Shown here: in pieces, positions 26,743 to 34,293 of the stretch
Numbering within the stretch: the first letter of the stretch is position 1
How the letters are laid out: each line of letters opens with the position of its first letter
Assembly: GCF_014268815.2 (NCBI RefSeq)
Contig: NZ_JABWRE020000001.1
Coordinates: 3,663,001-3,727,000, forward strand
Direction: 5' to 3'
DNA: 64,000 nt
Source of the DNA: Pseudomonas urmiensis
GTDB lineage: Bacteria > Pseudomonadota > Gammaproteobacteria > Pseudomonadales > Pseudomonadaceae
The notes under the pieces: generated by a model
What the model saw: only the letters and a program-made list of their open reading frames with translations
Told to the model about the DNA's origin: nothing
The model's database searches: none
Program-made: the position numbers and the translations under genes

Positions 26743-27213
26743 ATGAACATTGAAAAGGGCCTGGGTCCATTGACGCTTATTGCCATCTTTGCCGGCATCG
26801 TTGAAGCCTCGGCCTTGGCTTCGCTGCCGTTTCTCTCTGAAAGCAGTCAGACAATCTACACCTGGTTTTTAGTCGGCTTCCCCTTCTTCTTGACGGTGCT
26901 GTTTTTTCTGACGCTGAATTTCAATCACCACTCTCTATATCAGCCCTCGTCACAATCCACGGCCGACAGACACTCTGAGCCCACTGCGAACAATACTGCG
27001 CAGCCTCCATTACACGAACCAGACCAATACAATCAAATTATTGCCTTGTCTGGCCCTGAAGCGCAGAAATTCATCGAAACTCACATTTTGCGGACGCTCA
27101 GCCACCATCACGCGCAGTCCCGTAGTTGGACTCTGTGCAATTTGGACACACGAATGCGCATCAGGTTGATGGTTCACCCGGTTGCCGATGACGATGAACT
27201 GTCTGACTTTTGA
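26743..27213 (+). CDS. Small two-segment membrane protein of unknown function
   Basis: A 156-residue protein. Two hydrophobic segments (about 10-28 and 40-60) form a hairpin, followed by a Ser/Thr/Gln/Pro-rich linker (about 65-90) and a cytoplasmic-type C-terminal part (95-156) ending DDDELSDF. The start at 26743 follows AAGGCTGCAGTC; an in-frame codon at 26686 is less likely. It is less GC-rich in third positions than its neighbours. I do not recognise the family. It faces the response regulator across an AT-rich gap. Confidence 0.6.
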   Translation: MNIEKGLGPLTLIAIFAGIVEASALASLPFLSESSQTIYTWFLVGFPFFLTVLFFLTLNFNHHSLYQPSSQSTADRHSEPTANNTAQPPLHEPDQYNQIIALSGPEAQKFIETHILRTLSHHHAQSRSWTLCNLDTRMRIRLMVHPVADDDELSDF

Positions 27214-27220
27214 CAGAGAC

Positions 27221-27250
27221 AAAAAAACCCGGCGCAAGGCCGGGTTTTTC
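27221..27250. terminator. Bidirectional terminator between the membrane protein gene and argG
   Basis: AAAAACCCGGC-GCAA-GGCCGGGTTTTTC: a GC stem with A-run and T-run on opposite sides, located in the convergent gap, so it can end transcription from both genes. Confidence 0.92.
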
Positions 27251-27264
27251 AAAACAGCGCGCTA

Positions 27265-28482
27265 TTACAGCAGCGAGCGGCCCTTGTTAGCGGCAATCCG
27301 CATGCGCAGGGCGTTAAGCTTGATGAAGCCAGCAGCATCGGCCTGGTTGTAGGCGCCACCGTCTTCTTCGAAGGTCGCAATGTTGGCATCGAACAGTGAA
27401 TCGTCCGACTTGCGACCAACAACAGTGACGTTGCCCTTGTACAGCTTCAGGCGAACCACGCCATTGACGTTGACCTGGGACGCATCGATCATCTGCTGCA
27501 GCATGACCCGCTCTGGGCTCCACCAGTAACCGGTGTAGATCAGGCTGGCGTATTTTGGCATCAGCTCATCTTTGAGGTGAGCGACTTCACGGTCGAGGGT
27601 GATCGACTCGATGGCGCGGTGAGCGCGCAGCATGATGGTGCCGCCTGGGGTCTCGTAGCAGCCACGCGACTTCATGCCGACATAACGGTTTTCGACGATG
27701 TCCAGGCGACCGATGCCGTTGGCGCCGCCGATGCGGTTCAGGTCAGCCAACACGGTAGCCGGGGACTTCTCGACGCCGTCGATGGCAACGATGTCGCCAT
27801 TGCGGTAGGTCAGCTCGATGTAGGTTGCCTGGTCTGGTGCGTTCTCTGGCGAGACGCTCCAACGCCACATGTCTTCTTCGTGCTCGGTCCAGGTATCTTC
27901 CAGGACACCGCCTTCGTAGGAGATGTGCAGCAGGTTGGCGTCCATCGAGTACGGCGATTTTTTCTTGCCGTGGCGCTCGATCGGGATGCCGTGCTTCTCG
28001 GCGTAGTCCATCAGTTTTTCGCGGGACAGCAAGTCCCACTCACGCCATGGGGCGATGACCTTGACACCAGGCTTGAGCGCATAGGCACCCAGCTCGAAGC
28101 GCACCTGGTCGTTGCCTTTACCGGTAGCGCCGTGGGAGATAGCGTCGGCGCCGGTTTCGTTGGCGATTTCGATCAAGCGCTTGGCAATCAGCGGACGAGC
28201 GATGGAAGTACCCAGCAGGTACTCGCCTTCGTAGACGGTGTTGGCGCGGAACATCGGGAATACGAAGTCACGCACGAATTCTTCGCGCAGGTCGTCGATG
28301 TAGATTTCTTTCACGCCCATCGCCTGAGCCTTGGCGCGGGCCGGTTCGACCTCCTCGCCCTGCCCCAGGTCAGCGGTGAAGGTCACCACTTCGCAGTTGT
28401 AGGTATCCTGCAGCCACTTGAGAATCACCGAAGTATCAAGGCCGCCGGAATACGCCAGTACGACCTTATTTACGTCCGCCAT
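27265..28482 (-). CDS. argG: Argininosuccinate synthase
   Basis: A 405-residue enzyme joining citrulline and aspartate with ATP, the penultimate step of arginine synthesis. The ATP-binding P-loop-like [10 protein letters not shown] is at the N-terminus. Other family marks are [16 protein letters not shown] and [17 protein letters not shown]. Length fits the class I (about 400) enzymes. The start at 28482 gives [15 protein letters not shown]; a 19-residue in-frame extension to 28539 is not supported by the family. argF lies farther along the window and is not in the same operon. Confidence 0.98.
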   Translation of the reverse strand: MADVNKVVLAYSGGLDTSVILKWLQDTYNCEVVTFTADLGQGEEVEPARAKAQAMGVKEIYIDDLREEFVRDFVFPMFRANTVYEGEYLLGTSIARPLIAKRLIEIANETGADAISHGATGKGNDQVRFELGAYALKPGVKVIAPWREWDLLSREKLMDYAEKHGIPIERHGKKKSPYSMDANLLHISYEGGVLEDTWTEHEEDMWRWSVSPENAPDQATYIELTYRNGDIVAIDGVEKSPATVLADLNRIGGANGIGRLDIVENRYVGMKSRGCYETPGGTIMLRAHRAIESITLDREVAHLKDELMPKYASLIYTGYWWSPERVMLQQMIDASQVNVNGVVRLKLYKGNVTVVGRKSDDSLFDANIATFEEDGGAYNQADAAGFIKLNALRMRIAANKGRSLL

Positions 28483-28634
28483 GCCATCACTCCACGGGGT
28501 TGTACGGAAAGCGATTGATTCTACCGGCGTCAGTGACAAATTTACAGTGGGGCGACAGCTTCTGACGACAAAGCGACAGGAACTGTCGACGGCGCGACTA
28601 GTGAACAGGTGGCGGTTTTAGCGGTGACTGGCGC

Positions 28635-28680
28635 GGGGGCCGCTTTGCGACCCTTTCGCGGGCGAGCCCGCTCCTACAGG
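28635..28680. repeat. REP-like and GGGGCCGC hairpin elements
   Basis: In the gap between argG and motY (266 bp), GGGGCCGCTTTGCGACCC is followed by TTCGCGGGCGAGCCCGCTCC. The first is a degenerate copy of the hairpin found at three other sites in the window, and the second is a REP half-unit. Both can form stems. Nothing else is recognised in the gap. Confidence 0.6.
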
Positions 28681-28748
28681 CGTTGCGGCGCGCTCAGGTT
28701 CAGCGCTGAAGCTGAGCAATGGTCTGGTCGCGACCCTTGGGATGTCGA

Positions 28749-29696
28749 TCAGAGTTGTTTGGCGGCAGGCGCAGCAGCGGGCGCTGAAGTCGGAGCCGGC
28801 GCAGCAGGTGCCTGCTCAACAGGCTTCTCGACCGGTTTCTCAATCGGTGCAACCCGATCCAGCTCAATGTTCACCCGACGGTTACGCGCACGATTGGCGG
28901 CGCTGTTGTTCTTGGCCAGCGGATACCGCTCGCCATGGAATCGCACGGTGATCTGTTCTTCGGGCACGCCATGCGCCTTCAGGTAGTCAGCTACCGCCAG
29001 GGCGCGGCGCCGCGAATTTTCCCGATTGGTCAGGCGATTGCCGCTGTTGTCGGAGTGGCCGTTGAGCTCGATGTGATTTACCGACGGGTCTGCCTTGAGG
29101 TAATCGAGGATCACATCCAGTCGCGCCCGAGCATTGCTGTCCAGATCGACCCCGGCCGGGAAACCGACTTGGGTCTGGCGAATCTGGTCGTAGTTCATTG
29201 GCAGCAACTTACCGGCACACGCCTGATAATCGCTGTAGGCCTTGGCGAAGCTTACCGGCAGTACTCGCACTTCCATGGCCCGGCCGCCTTCGCCGGTGTA
29301 GTTGCGCACCACCGTGCTGCGCCCATCGAGCAGGCCATTGATCAGACGACTGGCCTGGCCCTGGGACGAGGTGAACAGCACGCCGGTACGCGCCATACGC
29401 ACGGCGCCCAGGTTGATATCGCCACGCCCAGGCTGCCAGGGCGCCGCTGCAGCGAGCAAAGTGGCCGAACCCGCTCCCAACACGTTGCTGTTGGAACGCA
29501 GCCGGAAGGTCGGCTGCTCGCCGGCGCGCCGCACGAACTCGCCGCTGCCAAAGCCTTCGATCGGCTGGACCAATCGGCACTCGAACTGGTCACCCTCGAC
29601 CGTCCAGGCGATGTTCTCCATCCGAGTCTGGAAGGTCAGTGCACCGGCCGGCAGGCTGGCAAACAGAGTGAACAGGGCTAGGTAACGCTGGCGCAC
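28749..29696 (-). CDS. motY: MotY-type flagellar motor OmpA-family protein
   Basis: A 315-residue periplasmic protein. After a signal peptide ending near PAGALTF comes the N-terminal domain (about 20-155) typical of MotY, which in Pseudomonas and Vibrio forms the T-ring with the motor. The OmpA C-terminal domain (about 170-285) binds peptidoglycan, with HIELNGHSDNSGNRL and ANRARNRRVNIELDR. The C-terminus is Pro/Ala-rich. The GTG at 29696 follows GGAGCCGCCC, a good site; a second GTG at 29708 lacks one. It is between argG and pyrC, the same order as P. aeruginosa motY. Confidence 0.85.
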   Translation of the reverse strand: MRQRYLALFTLFASLPAGALTFQTRMENIAWTVEGDQFECRLVQPIEGFGSGEFVRRAGEQPTFRLRSNSNVLGAGSATLLAAAAPWQPGRGDINLGAVRMARTGVLFTSSQGQASRLINGLLDGRSTVVRNYTGEGGRAMEVRVLPVSFAKAYSDYQACAGKLLPMNYDQIRQTQVGFPAGVDLDSNARARLDVILDYLKADPSVNHIELNGHSDNSGNRLTNRENSRRRALAVADYLKAHGVPEEQITVRFHGERYPLAKNNSAANRARNRRVNIELDRVAPIEKPVEKPVEQAPAAPAPTSAPAAAPAAKQL

Positions 29697-29826
29697 GGGC
29701 GGCTCCACAAATTCTGACGGCTTACCTGCAGGCTATCGGTCGGCTGGCGGAAAACTTGATAGCCGTGCTCGTCCAAGGGTTTTCCGGTAGCATTCACCCT
29801 TGAGTTCGACCCGCCTGGAATTCCCA

Positions 29827-30873
29827 ATGTCCGACCGCCTGACCCTCCTGCGTCCCGACGACTGGCACATCCATCTGCGCGATGGTGCCGTCTTGCCTCA
29901 CACCGTTGGTGACGTGGCGCGCACCTTCGCCCGTGCCATCATCATGCCCAACCTGGTCCCGCCGGTGCGCGACGCCGCCGAGGCTGACGCCTACCGCCAG
30001 CGCATCCTTGCCGCTCGTCCGGCAGGCAGCCGCTTCGAGCCGCTGATGGTGCTGTACCTCACCGACCGCACCAGCCCTGACGACATCCGCGCGGCCAAGG
30101 CCAGTGGCTTCGTGTACGCCGCCAAGCTCTACCCGGCTGGCGCCACGACCAACTCCGATTCCGGCGTGACCAGCATCGATAACATCTTCCCGGCTATCGA
30201 AGCCTTGGCCGAAACCGGCATGCCATTGCTGGTACACGGCGAAGTGACCCGTGCCGAGATCGACGTGTTCGACCGCGAGAAACGCTTCATCGACGAGCAC
30301 ATGCGTCGTCTGGTCGAGCGCTTCCCGACGCTCAAGGTGGTGTTCGAGCACATCACCACGGCCGATGCTGCGCAGTTCGTCACTGAGGCCCCAGCCAACG
30401 TTGGCGCGACCATTACCGCCCAGCACCTGTTGTACAACCGCAACCACATGCTGGTCGGCGGTATTCGTCCGCATTTCTACTGCCTGCCGATCCTCAAGCG
30501 CAACACCCATCAGGTGGCGCTGCTGGACGCCGCTACCAGTGGCAATCCCAAGTTCTTCCTCGGCACCGACTCGGCGCCGCACGCCCAGCATGCCAAGGAA
30601 GCCGCCTGTGGCTGCGCCGGTTGCTACACCGCCTATGCGGCAATCGAGATGTACGCCGAGGCGTTTGAGCAGCGCAACGCGCTGGACAAGCTCGAAGGCT
30701 TTGCCAGCCTGCACGGCCCCGCCTTCTACGGCCTGCCGGCGAACACCGACACCATTACCCTGGTCCGCGAAGAGTGGACTGCGCCAAGCAGCCTGCCGTT
30801 TGGCGACAACACTGTGATTCCGCTGCGCGCCGGTGAAAAACTGCGCTGGCGCCTGCTGGAGGAAAACGCGTGA
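29827..30873 (+). CDS. pyrC: Dihydroorotase (class II)
   Basis: A 348-residue zinc amidohydrolase of pyrimidine synthesis. Metal ligands are in [10 protein letters not shown] (HxH) and [13 protein letters not shown] (the carboxylated Lys), with later His in EHIT and DSAPH. The length is typical of the E. coli-type enzyme (348). It is divergent from motY, and the stop overlaps the GTG start of rnt by 4 bp, so pyrC and rnt are co-transcribed and coupled. Confidence 0.97.
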   Translation: MSDRLTLLRPDDWHIHLRDGAVLPHTVGDVARTFARAIIMPNLVPPVRDAAEADAYRQRILAARPAGSRFEPLMVLYLTDRTSPDDIRAAKASGFVYAAKLYPAGATTNSDSGVTSIDNIFPAIEALAETGMPLLVHGEVTRAEIDVFDREKRFIDEHMRRLVERFPTLKVVFEHITTADAAQFVTEAPANVGATITAQHLLYNRNHMLVGGIRPHFYCLPILKRNTHQVALLDAATSGNPKFFLGTDSAPHAQHAKEAACGCAGCYTAYAAIEMYAEAFEQRNALDKLEGFASLHGPAFYGLPANTDTITLVREEWTAPSSLPFGDNTVIPLRAGEKLRWRLLEENA

Positions 30874-31541
30874 GCGAAGATCTGTACGAAGACGACCAGG
30901 AAGGTCAAACCGGCGGTCCTCGCCACCCGATGGCCGAGCGCTTCCGGGGTTACCTGCCAGTAGTGGTGGATGTCGAGACTGGCGGCTTCAACAGCGCCAC
31001 CGACGCGCTGCTGGAGATCGCCGCAGTTACCATCGGCATGGATGAGAAGGGCTTCCTGTTCCCGGAGCACACCTATTTCTTCCGCGTCGAGCCGTTCGAA
31101 GGCGCCAACATCGAAGCGGCCGCCCTGGAGTTCACCGGAATCAAGCTCGATCACCCACTGCGCATGGCCGTGAGTGAGGAAAGCGCGCTGACCGATATCT
31201 TCCGTGGCGTGCGCAAGGCGCTCAAGGCCAACGGCTGCAAGCGGGCGATCCTGGTTGGTCACAACAGCAGCTTCGACCTGGGTTTTCTCAACGCCGCAGT
31301 GGCGCGCAACGACCTCAAGCGCAACCCGTTCCATCCGTTCTCCAGCTTCGACACCGCCACCCTGGCCGGCCTTGCCTATGGCCAGACCGTACTGGCGCGG
31401 GCCTGCCAGAGCGCGGACATCGACTTCGATGGTCGTGAGGCGCATTCGGCCCGTTACGACACCGAGAAGACCGCCGAGCTGTTCTGCGGCATCGTCAACC
31501 GCTGGAAAGAGATGGGCGGCTGGCGCGACTTCAACGATTGA
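30870..31541 (+). CDS. rnt: Ribonuclease T
   Basis: A 223-residue DEDD-family 3'-5' exonuclease that trims tRNA and other RNA 3' ends. The first motif is [20 protein letters not shown], the second is [15 protein letters not shown], and the third is [14 protein letters not shown]. It starts with GTG at 30870, overlapping the pyrC stop. A GGAGG stretch (CTGGAGGAAAACGC) precedes it at normal distance. A bidirectional terminator follows about 90 bp after the stop. Confidence 0.96.
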   Translation: MSEDLYEDDQEGQTGGPRHPMAERFRGYLPVVVDVETGGFNSATDALLEIAAVTIGMDEKGFLFPEHTYFFRVEPFEGANIEAAALEFTGIKLDHPLRMAVSEESALTDIFRGVRKALKANGCKRAILVGHNSSFDLGFLNAAVARNDLKRNPFHPFSSFDTATLAGLAYGQTVLARACQSADIDFDGREAHSARYDTEKTAELFCGIVNRWKEMGGWRDFND

Positions 31542-31630
31542 TCCCAAGGCCGCACCGCGGGGCCAGGCCGCTGCCACATATTCATTACGAGAGTGGCAGT
31601 AGCCGTGCTGCGCGATAGGGCTTTGAGCAC

Positions 31631-31669
31631 GCATAAAAAAACCGGCCACTTAGGCCGGTTTTTTTATGC
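31631..31669. terminator. Bidirectional terminator rnt / peroxiredoxin
   Basis: CATAAAAAAACCGGCC-ACTTA-GGCCGGTTTTTTTATG: a symmetric hairpin with A- and T-runs on opposite arms, between two convergent genes. Confidence 0.93.
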
Positions 31670-31676
31670 GTGGCGC

Positions 31677-32279
31677 TTACAGCTTGCCAGCATTCTCGCT
31701 CAGGTAGGCAGCAACGCCTTCTGGCGAAGCGTTCATGCCTTTGTCGCCTTTTTTCCAGTTGGCAGGGCAAACTTCACCGTGCTCTTCGTGGAATTGCAGG
31801 GCGTCAACCAGACGCAGCAGCTCGTCCATGTTACGGCCCAGCGGCAGGTCGTTGACGATCTGCGAACGAACAACGCCGTTCTTGTCGATCAGGAAGGCGC
31901 CACGGAAAGCTACGCCGCCTTCGGACTCGACGTCGTAGGCTTTGCAGATTTCGTGGGTGATGTCAGCTGCCAGGGTGTACTTGACCTGGCCGATGCCGCC
32001 GTTGTTGACCGGGGTGTTACGCCAGGCGTTGTGAGTGAAGTGCGAGTCGATCGACACGCCGATCACTTCCACGCCGCGGGCAGCGAAGTCTGGGATGCGG
32101 TTGTCCAGAGCGATCAGCTCGGACGGGCAGACGAAGGTGAAGTCCAGCGGGTAGAAGAACACCAGGCCGTACTTGCCCTTGATGGCCGAGGCCAGGTTGA
32201 AGCTGTCGACGATTTCGCCGTTGCCCAGTACAGCTGGAACGGTGAAGTCGGGGGCTTGTTTACCAACGAGTACGCTCAT
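31677..32279 (-). CDS. 2-Cys peroxiredoxin (AhpC/TSA type)
   Basis: A 200-residue typical 2-Cys peroxiredoxin that reduces hydrogen peroxide and organic peroxides. The peroxidatic cysteine is Cys51 in FFYPLDFTFVCPSE and the resolving cysteine is Cys171 in HGEVCPANW. It sits in an iron/redox group with bfd, bfrB and grxD. The ATG at 32279 follows AGGAGTTAACGA. No local reductase gene is visible. Confidence 0.93.
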   Translation of the reverse strand: MSVLVGKQAPDFTVPAVLGNGEIVDSFNLASAIKGKYGLVFFYPLDFTFVCPSELIALDNRIPDFAARGVEVIGVSIDSHFTHNAWRNTPVNNGGIGQVKYTLAADITHEICKAYDVESEGGVAFRGAFLIDKNGVVRSQIVNDLPLGRNMDELLRLVDALQFHEEHGEVCPANWKKGDKGMNASPEGVAAYLSENAGKL

Positions 32280-32428
32280 TCGTTAACTCCTGATGATGGT
32301 GAAAAATCGTTGCCCGCACGCTGACAGCGCCAGGCATCCAACAAAGGCCGCCCATCATACACAGGTTCGAGTGACAGTCCGAATCCAACCGCCGGTCGCT
32401 CAAGCTGGGTGCTTTCAGAAAGCACTTT

Positions 32429-32447
32429 GACAAGCATTCTCATTACC
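32429..32447 (+). promoter_or_regulatory. Fur-box-like site upstream of bfd
   Basis: GACAAGCATTCTCATTACC matches 13 of 19 positions of the Fur consensus (GATAATGATAATCATTATC), counted by eye. It ends 44 bp before the bfd start codon, in the right place to cover a promoter. Iron-repressed bfd is known in Pseudomonas; binding here is inferred. Confidence 0.55.
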
Positions 32448-32490
32448 ATTAAGCTCCAATCCATCGACTCAACCCGCGATGGTCAGCCCT

Positions 32491-32712
32491 ATGTATGTGT
32501 GTCTTTGTGTCGGCGTGACCGACGGACAGATCCGCGATGCGATCTACGAAGGATGCTGCAGCTACAAGGAAGTTCGAGCCGCCACCAATGTGGCCAGCCA
32601 ATGTGGCAAGTGTGCCTGCCTCGCCAAGCAGGTGGTCCGCGAGACCCTGACGGACCTTCAGGTCAGCCAACAAGCCGCCCTGCCCTACCCCGTTGAATTT
32701 AATGCGGCCTGA
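32491..32712 (+). CDS. bfd: Bacterioferritin-associated ferredoxin
   Basis: A 73-residue [2Fe-2S] protein that reduces iron in the BfrB cage so it can be released. The unusual cysteine pattern C-x-C-x31-C-x2-C (Cys4, Cys6, Cys38, Cys41) is intact. A terminator follows and bfrB begins 203 bp later in the same direction. The in-frame ATG at 32479 is less likely than 32491, where the family N-terminus MYVCLCVGVTDGQI begins. Confidence 0.95.
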   Translation: MYVCLCVGVTDGQIRDAIYEGCCSYKEVRAATNVASQCGKCACLAKQVVRETLTDLQVSQQAALPYPVEFNAA

Positions 32713-32731
32713 AATACCAGCGAATTTGAAG

Positions 32732-32758
32732 AACCGGACCTCGTGTCCGGTTTTTTTA
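32732..32758 (+). terminator. Terminator of bfd
   Basis: AACCGGACC-TCGT-GTCCGGTTTTTTTA: GC stem plus a T-run, 20 bp after the bfd stop. Confidence 0.92.
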
Positions 32759-32915
32759 TGCCTGTAATTCAATAAGTTAGCGCTCTAACGCGGTTCACAA
32801 ACATTCTTATTCCGATTAAATTTCATTTATTATTCAATAACTTAGGTTTGACAGCAGTAGTTGTCGGGCTCAAACTTCTCTGTATTGGCATACCTCACAG
32901 GGCAGGAACCCGGAC

Positions 32916-33389
32916 ATGAAAGGCGACGTAAGCGTCATCCAGCATCTCAACAAGATCCTCGGAAACGAGCTGGTCGCGATCAACCAGTATTTCCTGCACG
33001 CACGCATGTACGAAGATTGGGGCCTGAACAAGCTCGGCAAGCACGAGTACAAGGAATCGATCGATGAGATGAAGCACGCTGACAAATTGATCAAGCGTAT
33101 TCTCTTCCTCGAAGGCATCCCAAACGTTCAAGACCTGGGCAAATTGCTGATCGGCGAGCACACCAAGGAAATGCTTGAGTGTGACCTGAAGATCGAGCAA
33201 AAAGGCCTGACCGACCTCAAAGCCGCCATCGCCCATTGCGAAACGGTCGGCGACTTCGGCTCGCGTGAAATGCTCGAAGACATCCTCGAATCCGAGGAAG
33301 AACACATCGATTGGCTGGAAACCCAGCTGAGCCTGATCGATAAGATCGGCATCGAGAACTACCTGCAATCGCAGATGGGCGAAGAATAA
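32916..33389 (+). CDS. bfrB: Bacterioferritin (heme-binding, BfrB type)
   Basis: A 157-residue subunit of a 24-mer iron storage cage. All ferroxidase residues are present by position (Glu18, Glu51, His54, Glu94, Glu127, His130), as is the heme ligand Met52. That makes this the catalytic, heme-binding BfrB type rather than an FtnA type. It is separated from bfd by a terminator and a 203-bp AT-rich gap that should hold its own promoter. A bidirectional terminator follows. Confidence 0.96.
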   Translation: MKGDVSVIQHLNKILGNELVAINQYFLHARMYEDWGLNKLGKHEYKESIDEMKHADKLIKRILFLEGIPNVQDLGKLLIGEHTKEMLECDLKIEQKGLTDLKAAIAHCETVGDFGSREMLEDILESEEEHIDWLETQLSLIDKIGIENYLQSQMGEE

Positions 33390-33399
33390 TCTTCTCCCA

Positions 33400-33439
33400 G
33401 ATACGAAAAAGCCCCGCCAGTGCGGGGCTTTTTCGTATC
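33400..33439. terminator. Bidirectional terminator bfrB / grxD
   Basis: ATACGAAAAAGCCCCGC-CAGT-GCGGGGCTTTTTCGTAT: an extended perfect hairpin between two convergent genes, with A- and T-runs on opposite arms. Confidence 0.95.
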
Positions 33440-33476
33440 TGCCAGAGCGGCGTGACCGCTCCGGCATCAATGTGTA

Positions 33477-33812
33477 TCAGGCTTCGGAAGCCTTGGCCTT
33501 GGCGGCTGCTTCCTTGATCAGCGTTTGCAGCTCACCTTTCTCGAACATCTCGAGCACGATGTCGCTGCCGCCGACCAGCTCACCGGCTACCCACAGTTGC
33601 GGGAAGGTTGGCCAGTTGGCGTACTTGGGCAGGTTGGCGCGAATTTCTGGGTTCTGCAGGATGTCGACGTAGGCGAACTTCTCGCCGCACTGCATGACGG
33701 CCTGCGAGGCACGGGACGAGAAGCCGCACTGCGGGGCGTTCGGCGAGCCTTTCATGTAAAGCAGAATGGTGTTGTTGGCAATCTGCTCTTTGATTGTTTC
33801 GATGATATCCAT
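33477..33812 (-). CDS. grxD: Monothiol glutaredoxin (Grx4/GrxD type)
   Basis: A 111-residue CGFS-type glutaredoxin that binds a [2Fe-2S] cluster with glutathione and takes part in Fe-S trafficking. The signature CGFS is at 29-32 (NAPQCGFSSRASQ), with the later glutathione-binding TFPQLWVAGELVGGSDI. The C-terminus is Ala/Lys-rich. It is convergent with bfrB, as in P. aeruginosa. The ATG at 33812 is the first in frame. Confidence 0.96.
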   Translation of the reverse strand: MDIIETIKEQIANNTILLYMKGSPNAPQCGFSSRASQAVMQCGEKFAYVDILQNPEIRANLPKYANWPTFPQLWVAGELVGGSDIVLEMFEKGELQTLIKEAAAKAKASEA

Positions 33813-33935
33813 GGAACACCTCGTCTGAACTTTCCGACTCGATGGTCGGCACGGTGACGCATTGTATCGGAAAGCTCAGCGGTGGGTCGACCAGCGTGCG
33901 GACAGATCGACCAATGCGTTGTAGCCACCACCGTT

Positions 33936-34246
33936 ATCGCGGGGCAAGCCCGCTCCCACGCAAGCGCTCGTAGAGCTTACAGCACCTGAGTTGGAGCAGT
34001 TCGGGCAGCATTTGCGAAGGATGGTAGACGGTTCAGTCCTCGACAACCCCTATCAACGTGGGGCAAGCCCGCTCCCACGCATGCGCTCGTGGACCTTACA
34101 GCACCTGAGTTGGAGCAGTTAGGGCAGCATTTGCGAAGGATGGTGGGCGGTTCAGTCTTCAACAACGCCTAACAACGTGGGAGCGGGCTTGCCCCGCGAT
34201 AGCGTCATCGCAAACAACGCTATCACGGGGCAAGCTCGCTCCCACG
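33936..34246. repeat. REP cluster with a 119-bp tandem direct repeat
   Basis: The 481-bp gap between grxD and the molybdopterin oxidoreductase gene (33813-34293) has no gene. Four REP units (about 33936-33960, 34056-34079, 34175-34205 and 34219-34246) share GGCAAGCCCGCTCCCACG or its inverse. Between the first three, a block with GCACCTGAGTTGGAGCAGTT is repeated: copy 1 begins at 33942, copy 2 at 34061, period 119 bp, with only scattered substitutions. The last two REP units are inverted and could fold together. Confidence 0.9.
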
Positions 34247-34293
34247 TGCACCTAGGTTAGCTAATGGAAGAGCCAACCCCATCAGCAGAAGAA

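Noticed and set aside
33813..34293. CRISPR array suspected from the repeated blocks
   Set aside because: The repeats are only two of 119 bp plus REP palindromes, with no short regular repeat-spacer structure and no cas genes.
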